NCBI GenBank assembly: GCA_018828205.1
Contig: JAHJWA010000147.1
Location: forward strand, 1 to 12,363
Length of the DNA: 12,363 bases
Direction: 5' to 3'
Source: Alphaproteobacteria bacterium
Lineage (GTDB): Bacteria > Pseudomonadota > Alphaproteobacteria > Sphingomonadales > Sphingomonadaceae
The translations under genes were made by a program, and so were the position numbers. This document shows positions 4,739 to 10,962 of this stretch, one piece after another. The first letter of the stretch is position 1. The number at the start of each line of letters is the position of its first letter. The notes beneath the pieces were generated by a model. It worked only from the letters and a program-made list of their open reading frames with translations, was not told the origin of the DNA and ran no database searches.

Positions 4739-5703
4739 TCCAGCCAGGCACGCCATGCCGGGCTCTCGCGAACCGCGTTTTGGGTCACGATTCGTGTGGG
4801 AATCGCGTTTGCTTGCGCAAAACGCAGACCCTCCTCCATGCCCAGCACCGCGATAGCGGTGGCCAGCGCATCGGCCTGCATGCAGCCGGGGTGCAAGACC
4901 GTGACCGCCAGCAGATCATCGCCGATCGGACTGCCGGTGGCCGGGTCGAGCGTGTGCGACCATGATCGCCCATCCGCCCCGCGCCGCCGGACGTAGCTCC
5001 CCGTGGTTGCGACCGACCAGCCGGTAAGCCCGATCCTCGTAGGTGCGGCCCTGCTGCCCGGGGGCACTTCCAGATCGACCCACCATGGCAATCCATCGGC
5101 GCGCGCGCCGGCACCGCGCAGTTCGCCGCCGATCTCGAGCAATGCATGGGCGATGCCAGCACGCGCCAGCGCGCCTACCCCGGCATCCACGGCAAAACCC
5201 TTGGCGATCCCGGAAAGGTCGAGCGCAAGACCGCCCGGCTGGACCAGCACCCTGCCCCCCGCTTCGATCGCAACATCCTGCCAGTTGTAACGACGCGTCG
5301 CCGCAGCGGCCGGTCCGTCCGGCGCCGCAGCAGGGCGGCGCGCGCGACCAAACCCCCACAATTCGCTCGCTTCGCCCAAGCTCGGGTCGAACGCCCCCCC
5401 GGTCGCGCGCGCAATGGTGAGGGCGCAATCGAGGACATGCGCCATTTCGCGCTGCAGTGAGTGGCGGCTGCCGGGCTCCGCGCGGTTGAAGCGGCTGAGA
5501 TCGGAATCGGGCTCCCACTGGCTCATCTGCCCGATGACCAGCGCGAACACGCGCTCCATCAGATTCGCCAGCGCCCCATCGGTGACGTCGCGTCCGGCAA
5601 GCGCTTCCAGCGACCAGCCCGTCCCCATGGTTTCGCCTTCAAGTCGGATGCTACGGCAATCGGCGGGGTGCGGAACCGGGGTGCGGGGTGCAGGCGGGAG
5701 CAT
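4735..5703 (-). CDS. apbE: FAD:protein FMN transferase (ApbE family)
   Basis: ApbE-family enzymes use FAD and Mg2+ to attach FMN through a phosphoester bond to a threonine (or serine) of redox proteins. From ATG 5703 it has 322 residues. Motifs are GETMGTGWSLE (about 23-33), MSQWEPDSDLSRFN (60-73), GAFDPSLGE (103-111), LDLSGIAKGFAVD (161-173), LEIGGELRGAG (189-199), ATTGSYVRRR (232-241), WSHTLDPATG (248-257, with the conserved His) and the acidic Mg-site helix QADALATAIAVLG (276-288). Length and motif order are those of a complete enzyme. A TTG at 5760 would overlap the DUF4198 stop (TTGA) and add 19 Gly/Ala-rich residues. The frame is not open further upstream, so neither start supplies a signal peptide, lipobox or twin-arginine motif. 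It is the last gene of the minus-strand cluster; the likely client is the DUF2271 protein two genes upstream. Its stop shares CTAG with the convergent gene. Confidence 0.92.
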   Translation of the reverse strand: MLPPAPRTPVPHPADCRSIRLEGETMGTGWSLEALAGRDVTDGALANLMERVFALVIGQMSQWEPDSDLSRFNRAEPGSRHSLQREMAHVLDCALTIARATGGAFDPSLGEASELWGFGRARRPAAAPDGPAAAATRRYNWQDVAIEAGGRVLVQPGGLALDLSGIAKGFAVDAGVGALARAGIAHALLEIGGELRGAGARADGLPWWVDLEVPPGSRAAPTRIGLTGWSVATTGSYVRRRGADGRSWSHTLDPATGSPIGDDLLAVTVLHPGCMQADALATAIAVLGMEEGLRFAQANAIPTRIVTQNAVRESPAWRAWLD

Positions 5704-5756
5704 CAGCTCGCCTGCACCCTCCCCCGCCCCAGCCCCCGGCCCCGCGCCGTCCGGGA

Positions 5757-6560
5757 TCAAAGCGGCAGAAACTCGAGCACGGCGGTGTAGGAGGCGCGGC
5801 GTTCGGGCTCGCCGTCCGCCGCTTCCCGCGTGCTCGAAGCCTCGAGATAATACATTCCGGGCTCGCCCGCCTCCAGCGTCAGCCGGCCCTCGGCATCGGT
5901 GCGCAGCATCGCAATGCCGGGATCGTCGCGGTAGCGCGTGCCCCCTGCGACGAATTCGACTTCGAGATCCGCCGCCGGCTGGCCGTCGAGCAGGAAGCGC
6001 ATCACCGCCGGTTCGCCCGCGACGACATCGTTGGGGTGGGTCACGGGGACCATTTCCAAGCCGCTGTTGGTCGGCTGGAGCGCGGTGTCGCTGGGCGCGC
6101 CGAGCGTGACGAAGGTCTCTGTGCGAGAATTGTTGTGGCTGGTCCGGATATCGGTCGCGCCGGCGGGCAGTTCGTCGGTGCTCCCGCGGAAGCGCTGGCG
6201 CTCGCCATTGAGCTCGTAGGACCCCATCACGCCCTCGCTGACCAGCGCGATACGATAGGTGCCCTGCATGGCCAGCGGCACGTCGAAGACGCTGCGATAG
6301 GCACCGGAGCCAAGGATCGTCGGATCGACGGGCTCGCCGTCGGGACCGGTGACGACCAGCGAATCGAGCGGCATCGGCCGGTGCTCGAACAGGAACAGCC
6401 CGTTGGAGGCAGCGGCGTCGACGGTCACCAGATCGCTTTCGCCGGCCAGCACGGTGGCCGAGGGCAGCAGCCAGCGGCGATGCGCATCGGCCTGGCTGGG
6501 AAGCAGGGAGGAAAGGCCGAGAGCGAGGCCGAGGGCGAGCAGGCTGGGCTTGGCGAACAT
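5757..6560 (-). CDS. DUF4198 (NikM-like) periplasmic protein
   Basis: A 267-residue exported protein of the DUF4198 family, which is related to the periplasmic part of NikM-type metal-uptake components and is common beside TonB receptors. Residues 1-26 are a signal peptide (MFAKPSLLALGLALGLSSLL, then PSQADA). The mature protein would begin His-Arg-Arg-Trp, and HRRWLLPSATVLAGES matches the family's opening H-x-x-W-L-x-P block. Further features are VTVDAAASNGLFLFEHRP (about 46-62), TGPDGEP, a YRIALVSEGV strand near the middle and a C-terminal Ig-like domain (GEPAVMRFLLDGQPAADLEVEF, then TDAEGRLTLEAGEPGMYYLEA). The ATG at 6558-6560 has AAAAGGA about 9 bp upstream. The frame is open to 6914, but that part overlaps the DUF2271 gene and is not expected to be translated. 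It follows the DUF2271 gene by 53 bp and touches apbE. A metal-binding or delivery role in the periplasm is inferred from family and context. Confidence 0.85.
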   Translation of the reverse strand: MFAKPSLLALGLALGLSSLLPSQADAHRRWLLPSATVLAGESDLVTVDAAASNGLFLFEHRPMPLDSLVVTGPDGEPVDPTILGSGAYRSVFDVPLAMQGTYRIALVSEGVMGSYELNGERQRFRGSTDELPAGATDIRTSHNNSRTETFVTLGAPSDTALQPTNSGLEMVPVTHPNDVVAGEPAVMRFLLDGQPAADLEVEFVAGGTRYRDDPGIAMLRTDAEGRLTLEAGEPGMYYLEASSTREAADGEPERRASYTAVLEFLPL

Positions 6561-6613
6561 GATTGGGTCCTTTTGCTGCGGATGATGGTGGCCGGCGGCT
6601 ATCGCCGTGCGGT

Positions 6614-7132
6614 CTAGCGCTTGGTGGTCAGGCGGACGGCGCCGAGTTCGGATTTGCCGCGCGCGGTGGCGGAGGTGCTGGCCTTGGGCGGCCACTGGAA
6701 TGGCAGCGAGACCAGCTCGCGCCCTCCGACCTCGCGGGCCGCTTCCACCCGCAGAGTGTAGCTCCCGGCGGGCAGGTTCGCGAGCGGACGGCTGCCCTGG
6801 CGATAGGTTCTTGCATGGGTTCCCGGCGCCTTGGTCGGCGCGCTGACGCCATTGGCGGGCATTTTCATCGAACGCCCGGCGCGGCGCCACCAGGTGCGCA
6901 TGTCGGGGAGCCATTTGGTGCCGTCTTCGGGCGAAAGGTCGACATCGTACCAGACATCGAGCGTACGCACCGATTTGCCGCTCGCATCCTCGATCCAGAT
7001 CGCGACATAGGGTCGGTGGTATTCCGCGACGCGCAGCCGCGGGATCTCGACGCTCACCGCCATCTCCTGCGCGGCGGCGGGGGTGGCGGCAAGGCCGGTG
7101 GCGGCAAAAGCAAAGGCGATCGAGACGCGCAT
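6614..7132 (-). CDS. DUF2271 periplasmic protein, probable ApbE-flavinylated electron carrier
   Basis: A 172-residue exported protein. Residues 1-21 are a Sec signal peptide (MRVSIAFAFAATGLAATPAA, then A before Gln) without twin arginines. DUF2271 features are EYHRPYVAIWIED (about 37-49), VRTLDVWYD (55-63), KWLPDMRTWWRR (73-84) and a beta-rich end with LPAGSYTLRVEAARE. DUF2271 proteins have been shown to be flavinylated by ApbE. The segment that matches the attachment site reads NGVSAPTKAPG (about 94-104), with Thr100 as candidate FMN acceptor. The usual pattern is D-G/A-x-S/T-G-A-T, so Asp, Gly and Ala are replaced while Ser and Thr stay. ATG 7132 has GGAG about 7 bp upstream; a TTG at 7150 lacks one. 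The gene lies 19 bp after the PepSY gene, so the two are surely co-transcribed. Accepting electrons from the PepSY protein and reducing ferric iron is inferred. Confidence 0.82.
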   Translation of the reverse strand: MRVSIAFAFAATGLAATPAAAQEMAVSVEIPRLRVAEYHRPYVAIWIEDASGKSVRTLDVWYDVDLSPEDGTKWLPDMRTWWRRAGRSMKMPANGVSAPTKAPGTHARTYRQGSRPLANLPAGSYTLRVEAAREVGGRELVSLPFQWPPKASTSATARGKSELGAVRLTTKR

Positions 7133-7151
7133 GGGAAACTCCCGGTTCAAT

Positions 7152-7832
7152 TCAATGGATGAGGAAGACGAGCAGGAAGAGCGGGATCAGCACGCCCGCG
7201 CCGGCGATCGGCCAGGTCGAGCGGCGCTTCTTGGCGTGAAGCTGGAGCAGCAACAGACCTGTCAGCGAAAAAATCACGCAGGCCGCAGCAAAGATATCGA
7301 TGAACCACGACCAGGCGGTGCCGGTGTCGCGACCCTTGTGGAGGTCGTTGAGATAGGCGATCCAGCCGCGGTCGGTGGTCTCGTGAACAACCTCTCCGCT
7401 GGCGCGGTCGATCAGCACCCAGCTGTCGCCCCCGGGCTGCGCGAGCGGAACGTAGAGTTCGATATCGCTCCACTCGGGCGTCCGGCCGGAGATGTCGACG
7501 CCGGCGGTGTCGTCGAGCCATTCGGCCACCGGCGCGGGCACCGCCGTCTCGGGCCCTGCGCTCTCCGGCACGGCTGCAAGCGTATCGAGCAGCGGCGCCG
7601 GCAGAGCGTATTCCTGCGTCTCGACCCGCGGATCGGCCTCGATCGATCCCGCATGATTCAGCGTGATTCCGGTCACCGCGAAGAGAATCATGCCCGCAAG
7701 GCAGATTGCGCTGCTCATCCAGTGCCAGGTGTGGAACTGGCGCACCCAAAAAGCGGGAATGCGGCGCTTGCCGGGTCTGCGCGGTCCGGATCCAGGGCCG
7801 CAGACCTTTTGCGGCGTAGATTGCATATCCAT
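7152..7832 (-). CDS. PepSY-associated three-helix membrane protein, probable transmembrane electron carrier
   Basis: A 226-residue inner-membrane protein of the PepSY-associated TM group, members of which act as ferric-siderophore or FMN-linked reductases. A basic N-terminus (RRPGKRRIPAFWVRQFHTWHW) leads into helix 1 (about 40-58, ending GITLNHAG). A periplasmic PepSY-like domain follows (about 62-165, containing ELYVPLAQPGGDSWVLIDRA, then SGEVVHETTDRGW and LNDLHKGRDTG), then helix 2 (173-196) and helix 3 (207-225). His34, His37, His60, His165 and His199 near the membrane faces could ligate b-type heme; this is inference. The ATG at 7830-7832 is preferred over 7826; AGGA lies about 11 bp upstream. 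A longer frame to 7895 would run through the candidate operator at 7872-7894. Gene order after the receptor and before the DUF2271 and ApbE genes matches published flavinylation/iron-uptake neighbourhoods. Confidence 0.85.
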   Translation of the reverse strand: MDMQSTPQKVCGPGSGPRRPGKRRIPAFWVRQFHTWHWMSSAICLAGMILFAVTGITLNHAGSIEADPRVETQEYALPAPLLDTLAAVPESAGPETAVPAPVAEWLDDTAGVDISGRTPEWSDIELYVPLAQPGGDSWVLIDRASGEVVHETTDRGWIAYLNDLHKGRDTGTAWSWFIDIFAAACVIFSLTGLLLLQLHAKKRRSTWPIAGAGVLIPLFLLVFLIH

Positions 7833-7871
7833 CGGGTATCGTGTCCTGCTACGCCGTCGCGCAGTGTTGTA

Positions 7872-7894
7872 ATTGCAAATCAGCATCAATAGCA
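7872..7894 (-). promoter_or_regulatory. candidate operator of the PepSY-DUF2271-DUF4198-apbE unit
   Basis: On the minus strand, TGCTATTG, then six bases, then ATTTGCAAT, 40 bp upstream of the PepSY start. The same two words with the same six-base gap occur at 10349-10371 before the receptor gene. The surrounding sequence extends to an ATTGC...GCAAT inverted repeat. It probably binds the same regulator, so the downstream genes may have their own promoter. Confidence 0.55.
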
Positions 7895-7958
7895 ATGAAG
7901 CGTTTGGTCAATGGGCGGATCGGTTGCGGCTTGCCGGCCCGCCCAGCAAAAGCGGCGG

Positions 7959-10337
7959 CTAGAACCTAGCGTTCACGCTGACCCAGTAGCTGCGCGCCTT
8001 GTCCTTGTTGTTGTAGTCGTCGACGTAGCTGGGGGTGAAGGTGCCATCGCCGTTGTCGAGGAAGTTGGTCTCGTAGCTGGTGAAGTCCTGATCGAGCAGG
8101 TTGTTGACCCGGCCCGCCAGCGTGATGTGGTCGTTCAGGCGGAACTGGGCGCCTGCATTCACCACAGTGTAGTTCTTGTAATACAGCTGGTCGCCCGTCA
8201 CCGCGTCGACCCCGCGATAGCGGCGCGAGCGGTGTTCGGCGCCCAGCTGCGCGCTCACCCGGTCGGTTGCTTCCCAGTCGAGCGTGGCATTGGCCATGTG
8301 GCGCGCCGAATTGGTCAGCGGCAGGCCGATATCGGCCCCGCTCAGCTGCTCGCTGTCGGTCAGCGTGTAGTTGGCGCGCAGGTTCACCACTTCGAACAGG
8401 CGCAGCCGGCCCGCCACCTCGATGCCCTCGATCCGCGCCTCGTCGATATTGATCGGCTGGCTGATCGTTCCGCCGAGCCCGAGAACCTCAAAATAGTCGC
8501 CCAGATTGGCGCAGGGACGGACCCCGCCGGTCAGCGCGCAGGGCTGGACCGTGGTGCTCGACAGCTTGTCGTCGAAATCATTGCGGAAGACGGTGACGTT
8601 GATGCCGGTACCGGGCAGCGGCTCCCAATAGGCAGCGGCCTCGTAATTGACGCTGCTCTCGGGAACGAGGTCGGGGTTGCCGATGAACGGATTGGTGCCC
8701 TGTCCACCGAAGCCACGGATCCCGTCGTAGAGATCGGTGGTCTTGGGAGTCTTGAATCCGGTGCTGACGCCGCCCTTGATCGTGATGGTATCGCTGACGG
8801 TGAACACGCCATAGAGTCGGGGGCTGAACTGGCCGCCAAACAGGTCGTGCTCGTCATAGCGCAAGCCGCCGGTGATGGTGAACCAGTCGGTCGGGGCCCA
8901 GTTGTCCTCGAGAAACAGCGACCACTGCTTCTGCTCCTGCACCGCCTCGAGGCCTTCATTGCTCGCTTCGAGCCCGAACACGGCGTCTTCCAGTTCGCCG
9001 TCGATCACCTGACCGCCGAAAACGACTTCGTGATCGCCCACAAACCCGGTTAGCGGCACGACCATGCGCGCATCGAGCGTGTACTGGCTGCTGCGCAGAT
9101 CGCGATCGGGGCGGGGCAGGAAGGTGTCCTCGGCGATCTGGCGGCGTTCGGTCTCGCTGAGCCCGGCATATTCGCCGGTGCCGTCATAGATCTCCTGCAG
9201 CAGCACCCGCTCCGCCACCGAGAACGGGCGCGTGCGGCCGCGATTGACCGTATCGATATGGGCGAGACTGACGAAGCTCTGTCCGAAGCCCCAGTCGCCG
9301 CGATAGGTGAGGGACCAGTTGTCGCGCTCGAACCGCTGCTCGTCCTTGTAGCCCACGCGCGGAGCAACCACGCCGCGAGATGCACGCCAGATCGTATCGA
9401 TGCTGTCGACCGTCCCGAGAGGGAAGCTGACGGCCCCCGTCTCAGGGTCGGTGATCGGTGCGTTGTCGTATTTCTGCCGCGAGACATCATAGTCGAATTC
9501 GAACACATGGCCTTCGACCGGGTTGAACGAGAGGGTTCCGCCGAGGTTGTAATTGGTGCTGTCCACCGTGCGCCCGCCGCCGCCGAAGCCCAGACCGCGC
9601 ACATGCACCACCCCGGCGGGGTCGGTCACCGGCGCAAAATCAGGGCTCGAAGGCTCGCGCTTGTACATCGAGCCGCGCAGCGAGATGCCGAGCAGATCGC
9701 CGAGCAGCGGCCCGTTCAGGCTGGCATCGAGGGTAGTGTCGTTGCCGAAGCGGCTGTCTTCCTGGATGCTGCGGCTGACCGTGGCCGACCCTGACCAGAC
9801 CATGCTGACCGGCTTGGTGATGATATTGATCACGCCGCCAAGCGCATCGGCGCCATAGAGCGTGGAGGCGGGGCCGCGGATGACCTCGATCCGTTCGATC
9901 GTGTCGAGCGGCGGGATGTGGTTGAACTGGTTGCCGCCGAAATTGTTGGGATAGATGTCGCCGTGGTTGTTCTGGCGGCGGCCGTTGATCAGGATCAGCG
10001 TGTAGTCGGCGCCCATGCCGCGGATACTGATCGTGCGCTGGCCGGTCTTGTCCGAGGTCTCCCCCACATCGACGCCTTCGAGATCGCGCACCGCGTCGAT
10101 CAGGGTCATGTAGGGCCGCTGCGCAAGCTCCTCCGCGGTGACCACGCTGATGCTGGCGGGCGCATCGGTGATCTTCTGCTCGAAACCCGACGCGGTTACG
10201 ACGATGGTCGGATCGCCGTCCTGGGGCCCTTCCGGTGTTTCCTGCGCAAACCCCGGTGTCGCGCCCAAGCCCAGCCCGAGCACCGCGAGGGCGCAGCCCG
10301 TAGCGAGTCGCGTGGCGACGGTGATATTCGATCCCAT
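7959..10337 (-). CDS. TonB-dependent outer-membrane receptor (FepA/CirA-like), probable ferric-chelate importer
   Basis: A 792-residue outer-membrane receptor that imports a large or scarce ligand using TonB energy. Residues 1-31 form a signal peptide (ending TPGFA before QE). The TonB box is TIVVTA at about 44-49, very like those of FepA and BtuB. The plug domain follows: ASISVVTAEELAQRPYMTLIDAV in two parts near 61-83, then ISIRGMG, LILINGRRQ, ERIEVIRGPASTLYGADALGG and VINIITKP. The remainder is a 22-strand-type barrel ending in the terminal Phe (VNARF) required for assembly. Late segments (SPRLYGVF, GGVSTGFKTP, NYEAAAYWEP, LTDSEQLSGADIGLPL) are typical of catecholate or colicin-I-type receptors. 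ATG 10337 has AGGGG about 9 bp upstream; a TTG at 10385 has none. The operator-like motif at 10349-10371 lies in its promoter. The ligand is not identifiable from sequence; iron is favoured by the neighbours. The next gene starts 126 bp downstream. Confidence 0.93.
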   Translation of the reverse strand: MGSNITVATRLATGCALAVLGLGLGATPGFAQETPEGPQDGDPTIVVTASGFEQKITDAPASISVVTAEELAQRPYMTLIDAVRDLEGVDVGETSDKTGQRTISIRGMGADYTLILINGRRQNNHGDIYPNNFGGNQFNHIPPLDTIERIEVIRGPASTLYGADALGGVINIITKPVSMVWSGSATVSRSIQEDSRFGNDTTLDASLNGPLLGDLLGISLRGSMYKREPSSPDFAPVTDPAGVVHVRGLGFGGGGRTVDSTNYNLGGTLSFNPVEGHVFEFDYDVSRQKYDNAPITDPETGAVSFPLGTVDSIDTIWRASRGVVAPRVGYKDEQRFERDNWSLTYRGDWGFGQSFVSLAHIDTVNRGRTRPFSVAERVLLQEIYDGTGEYAGLSETERRQIAEDTFLPRPDRDLRSSQYTLDARMVVPLTGFVGDHEVVFGGQVIDGELEDAVFGLEASNEGLEAVQEQKQWSLFLEDNWAPTDWFTITGGLRYDEHDLFGGQFSPRLYGVFTVSDTITIKGGVSTGFKTPKTTDLYDGIRGFGGQGTNPFIGNPDLVPESSVNYEAAAYWEPLPGTGINVTVFRNDFDDKLSSTTVQPCALTGGVRPCANLGDYFEVLGLGGTISQPINIDEARIEGIEVAGRLRLFEVVNLRANYTLTDSEQLSGADIGLPLTNSARHMANATLDWEATDRVSAQLGAEHRSRRYRGVDAVTGDQLYYKNYTVVNAGAQFRLNDHITLAGRVNNLLDQDFTSYETNFLDNGDGTFTPSYVDDYNNKDKARSYWVSVNARF

Positions 10338-10348
10338 GATACTGCCCC

Positions 10349-10371
10349 TGCTATTGCGAATTATTTGCATT
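10349..10371 (+). promoter_or_regulatory. candidate Fur-type operator in the receptor promoter
   Basis: Plus-strand reading is TGCTATTG, CGAATT, ATTTGCATT. It contains a 19-bp 9-1-9 imperfect palindrome, ATTGCGAAT-T-ATTTGCATT (10353-10371; 7 of 9 pairs match), the size and symmetry of a Fur box. It overlaps the expected promoter and leader just upstream of the receptor start at 10337, as a repressor site would. It shares both half-words with 7872-7894 and an 11-base block with the site at 3974-3992. Confidence 0.55.
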
Positions 10372-10520
10372 TGCAGGAGCGCCAATGACGCGGTGATTGC
10401 GCACCGTCAAGACGGGCAATTTGTCGCGTCGCATTTTCTTCGATTGCAGGCCGTCCCCTCGCCACCGCCGCCTCTCAACTCGAGCGCCAGAGCGGGGCCG
10501 AAGCGCGGAGACTTAGCAAG

Positions 10521-10549
10521 AAAAAGGCGCCGGAGTTTCCTCCGACGCC
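10521..10549 (-). terminator. Rho-independent terminator of the 73-residue gene
   Basis: On the minus strand, GGCGTCGGAG pairs with CTCCGGCGCC across a GAAA tetraloop, a 10-bp stem with one G-U pair, followed by five Ts (10525-10521). It lies 25 bp after the stop at 10575. It also insulates the receptor operon downstream from read-through. Confidence 0.85.
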
Positions 10550-10574
10550 TCGATAAATGGCGGGATGGCCAGGA

Positions 10575-10796
10575 TCAGTGCGGGGTCGATGCGCCCGTTT
10601 TGCCGGTCGCGTTTCTTTCCGAGAGCTTCTTGGCTGCAAAACCGCCCGCCGCGATCGCGGCCATGGCGGGAAGGCTGATCCGGCGCAGGACCGCGGTCCC
10701 GACTACACCGAGCGCGGCGCCTTGCGCCCCGCTCAATCCGCCGGTCCGCTTGGCCAGCCTGTCACCCACGAATGCTCCGATAATCTTGCCGATCAT
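10575..10796 (-). CDS. small glycine/alanine-rich protein (73 aa) under a stress-type promoter
   Basis: I do not recognise a named family. The 73-residue protein starts MIGKIIGAFVGDRLAKRTGG and contains two hydrophobic stretches, about 22-37 (SGAQGAALGVVGTAVL) and 42-55 (LPAMAAIAAGGFAA), rich in small residues spaced like a glycine zipper. Basic residues flank them (RLAKR, RR, KK). It ends in a polar tail, KLSERNATGKTGAS, then TPH. This suggests a small membrane-associated protein of one or two helices; no signal cleavage site is evident. The start is certain: AAGGAG lies 8 bp before ATG 10796. A perfect GGAAC-N16-CGTT promoter precedes it with a short leader, and a strong terminator follows, so it is a complete single-gene unit expected to be induced by the EcfG general stress response. 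It is divergent from serS. The longer upstream frame to 11504 is antisense to serS and not credible. Confidence 0.8.
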   Translation of the reverse strand: MIGKIIGAFVGDRLAKRTGGLSGAQGAALGVVGTAVLRRISLPAMAAIAAGGFAAKKLSERNATGKTGASTPH

Positions 10797-10819
10797 AGTG
10801 TAATCTCCTTTGCCCGAAC

Positions 10820-10844
10820 AACGGCTTGCCCCCGAAGCCGTTCC
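10820..10844 (-). promoter_or_regulatory. EcfG-type general-stress promoter of the 73-residue gene
   Basis: On the minus strand, GGAAC (10844-10840) is followed, after exactly 16 bp, by CGTT (10823-10820), a perfect match to the EcfG sigma-factor consensus of alphaproteobacteria. Transcription would start near 10812, leaving a roughly 16-nt leader with AAGGAG before ATG 10796. The fit of promoter, leader, ribosome site and start codon makes chance unlikely. Confidence 0.75.
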
Positions 10845-10962
10845 GACAAACCCGCCACGCAGAGAACGCGCAGCGCGCGGCTGGCGCGCATCGAACCTCG
10901 CATGCATTCGTCCGGCCAAGCCCTCTGGCCAAGTACAAGGCAAGCGGGCATAGGCGCGGACC

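Noticed and set aside
6561..6914. 118-residue extension of the DUF4198 frame
   Set aside because: It overlaps the DUF2271 gene in another frame, is rich in Arg and His as expected for an off-frame reading, and would bury the signal peptide at 6560.
7915..7946. GGGCGG...CCGCCC inverted repeat between the receptor and PepSY genes as a terminator
   Set aside because: The loop is about 20 nt, inner pairing is imperfect and there is no T-run on either strand; partial attenuation is possible but not supportable.
7911..9053. Plus-strand frame of 380 codons opposite the receptor gene
   Set aside because: Antisense shadow of the TonB receptor, whose plug, barrel and terminal Phe are unmistakable; the shadow protein has repetitive Val/Ala/Gly composition.
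10400..10412. TTGACG on the minus strand upstream of the receptor as a -35 box
   Set aside because: No acceptable -10 element at 16-18 bp; the housekeeping promoter of the receptor gene could not be placed with confidence.
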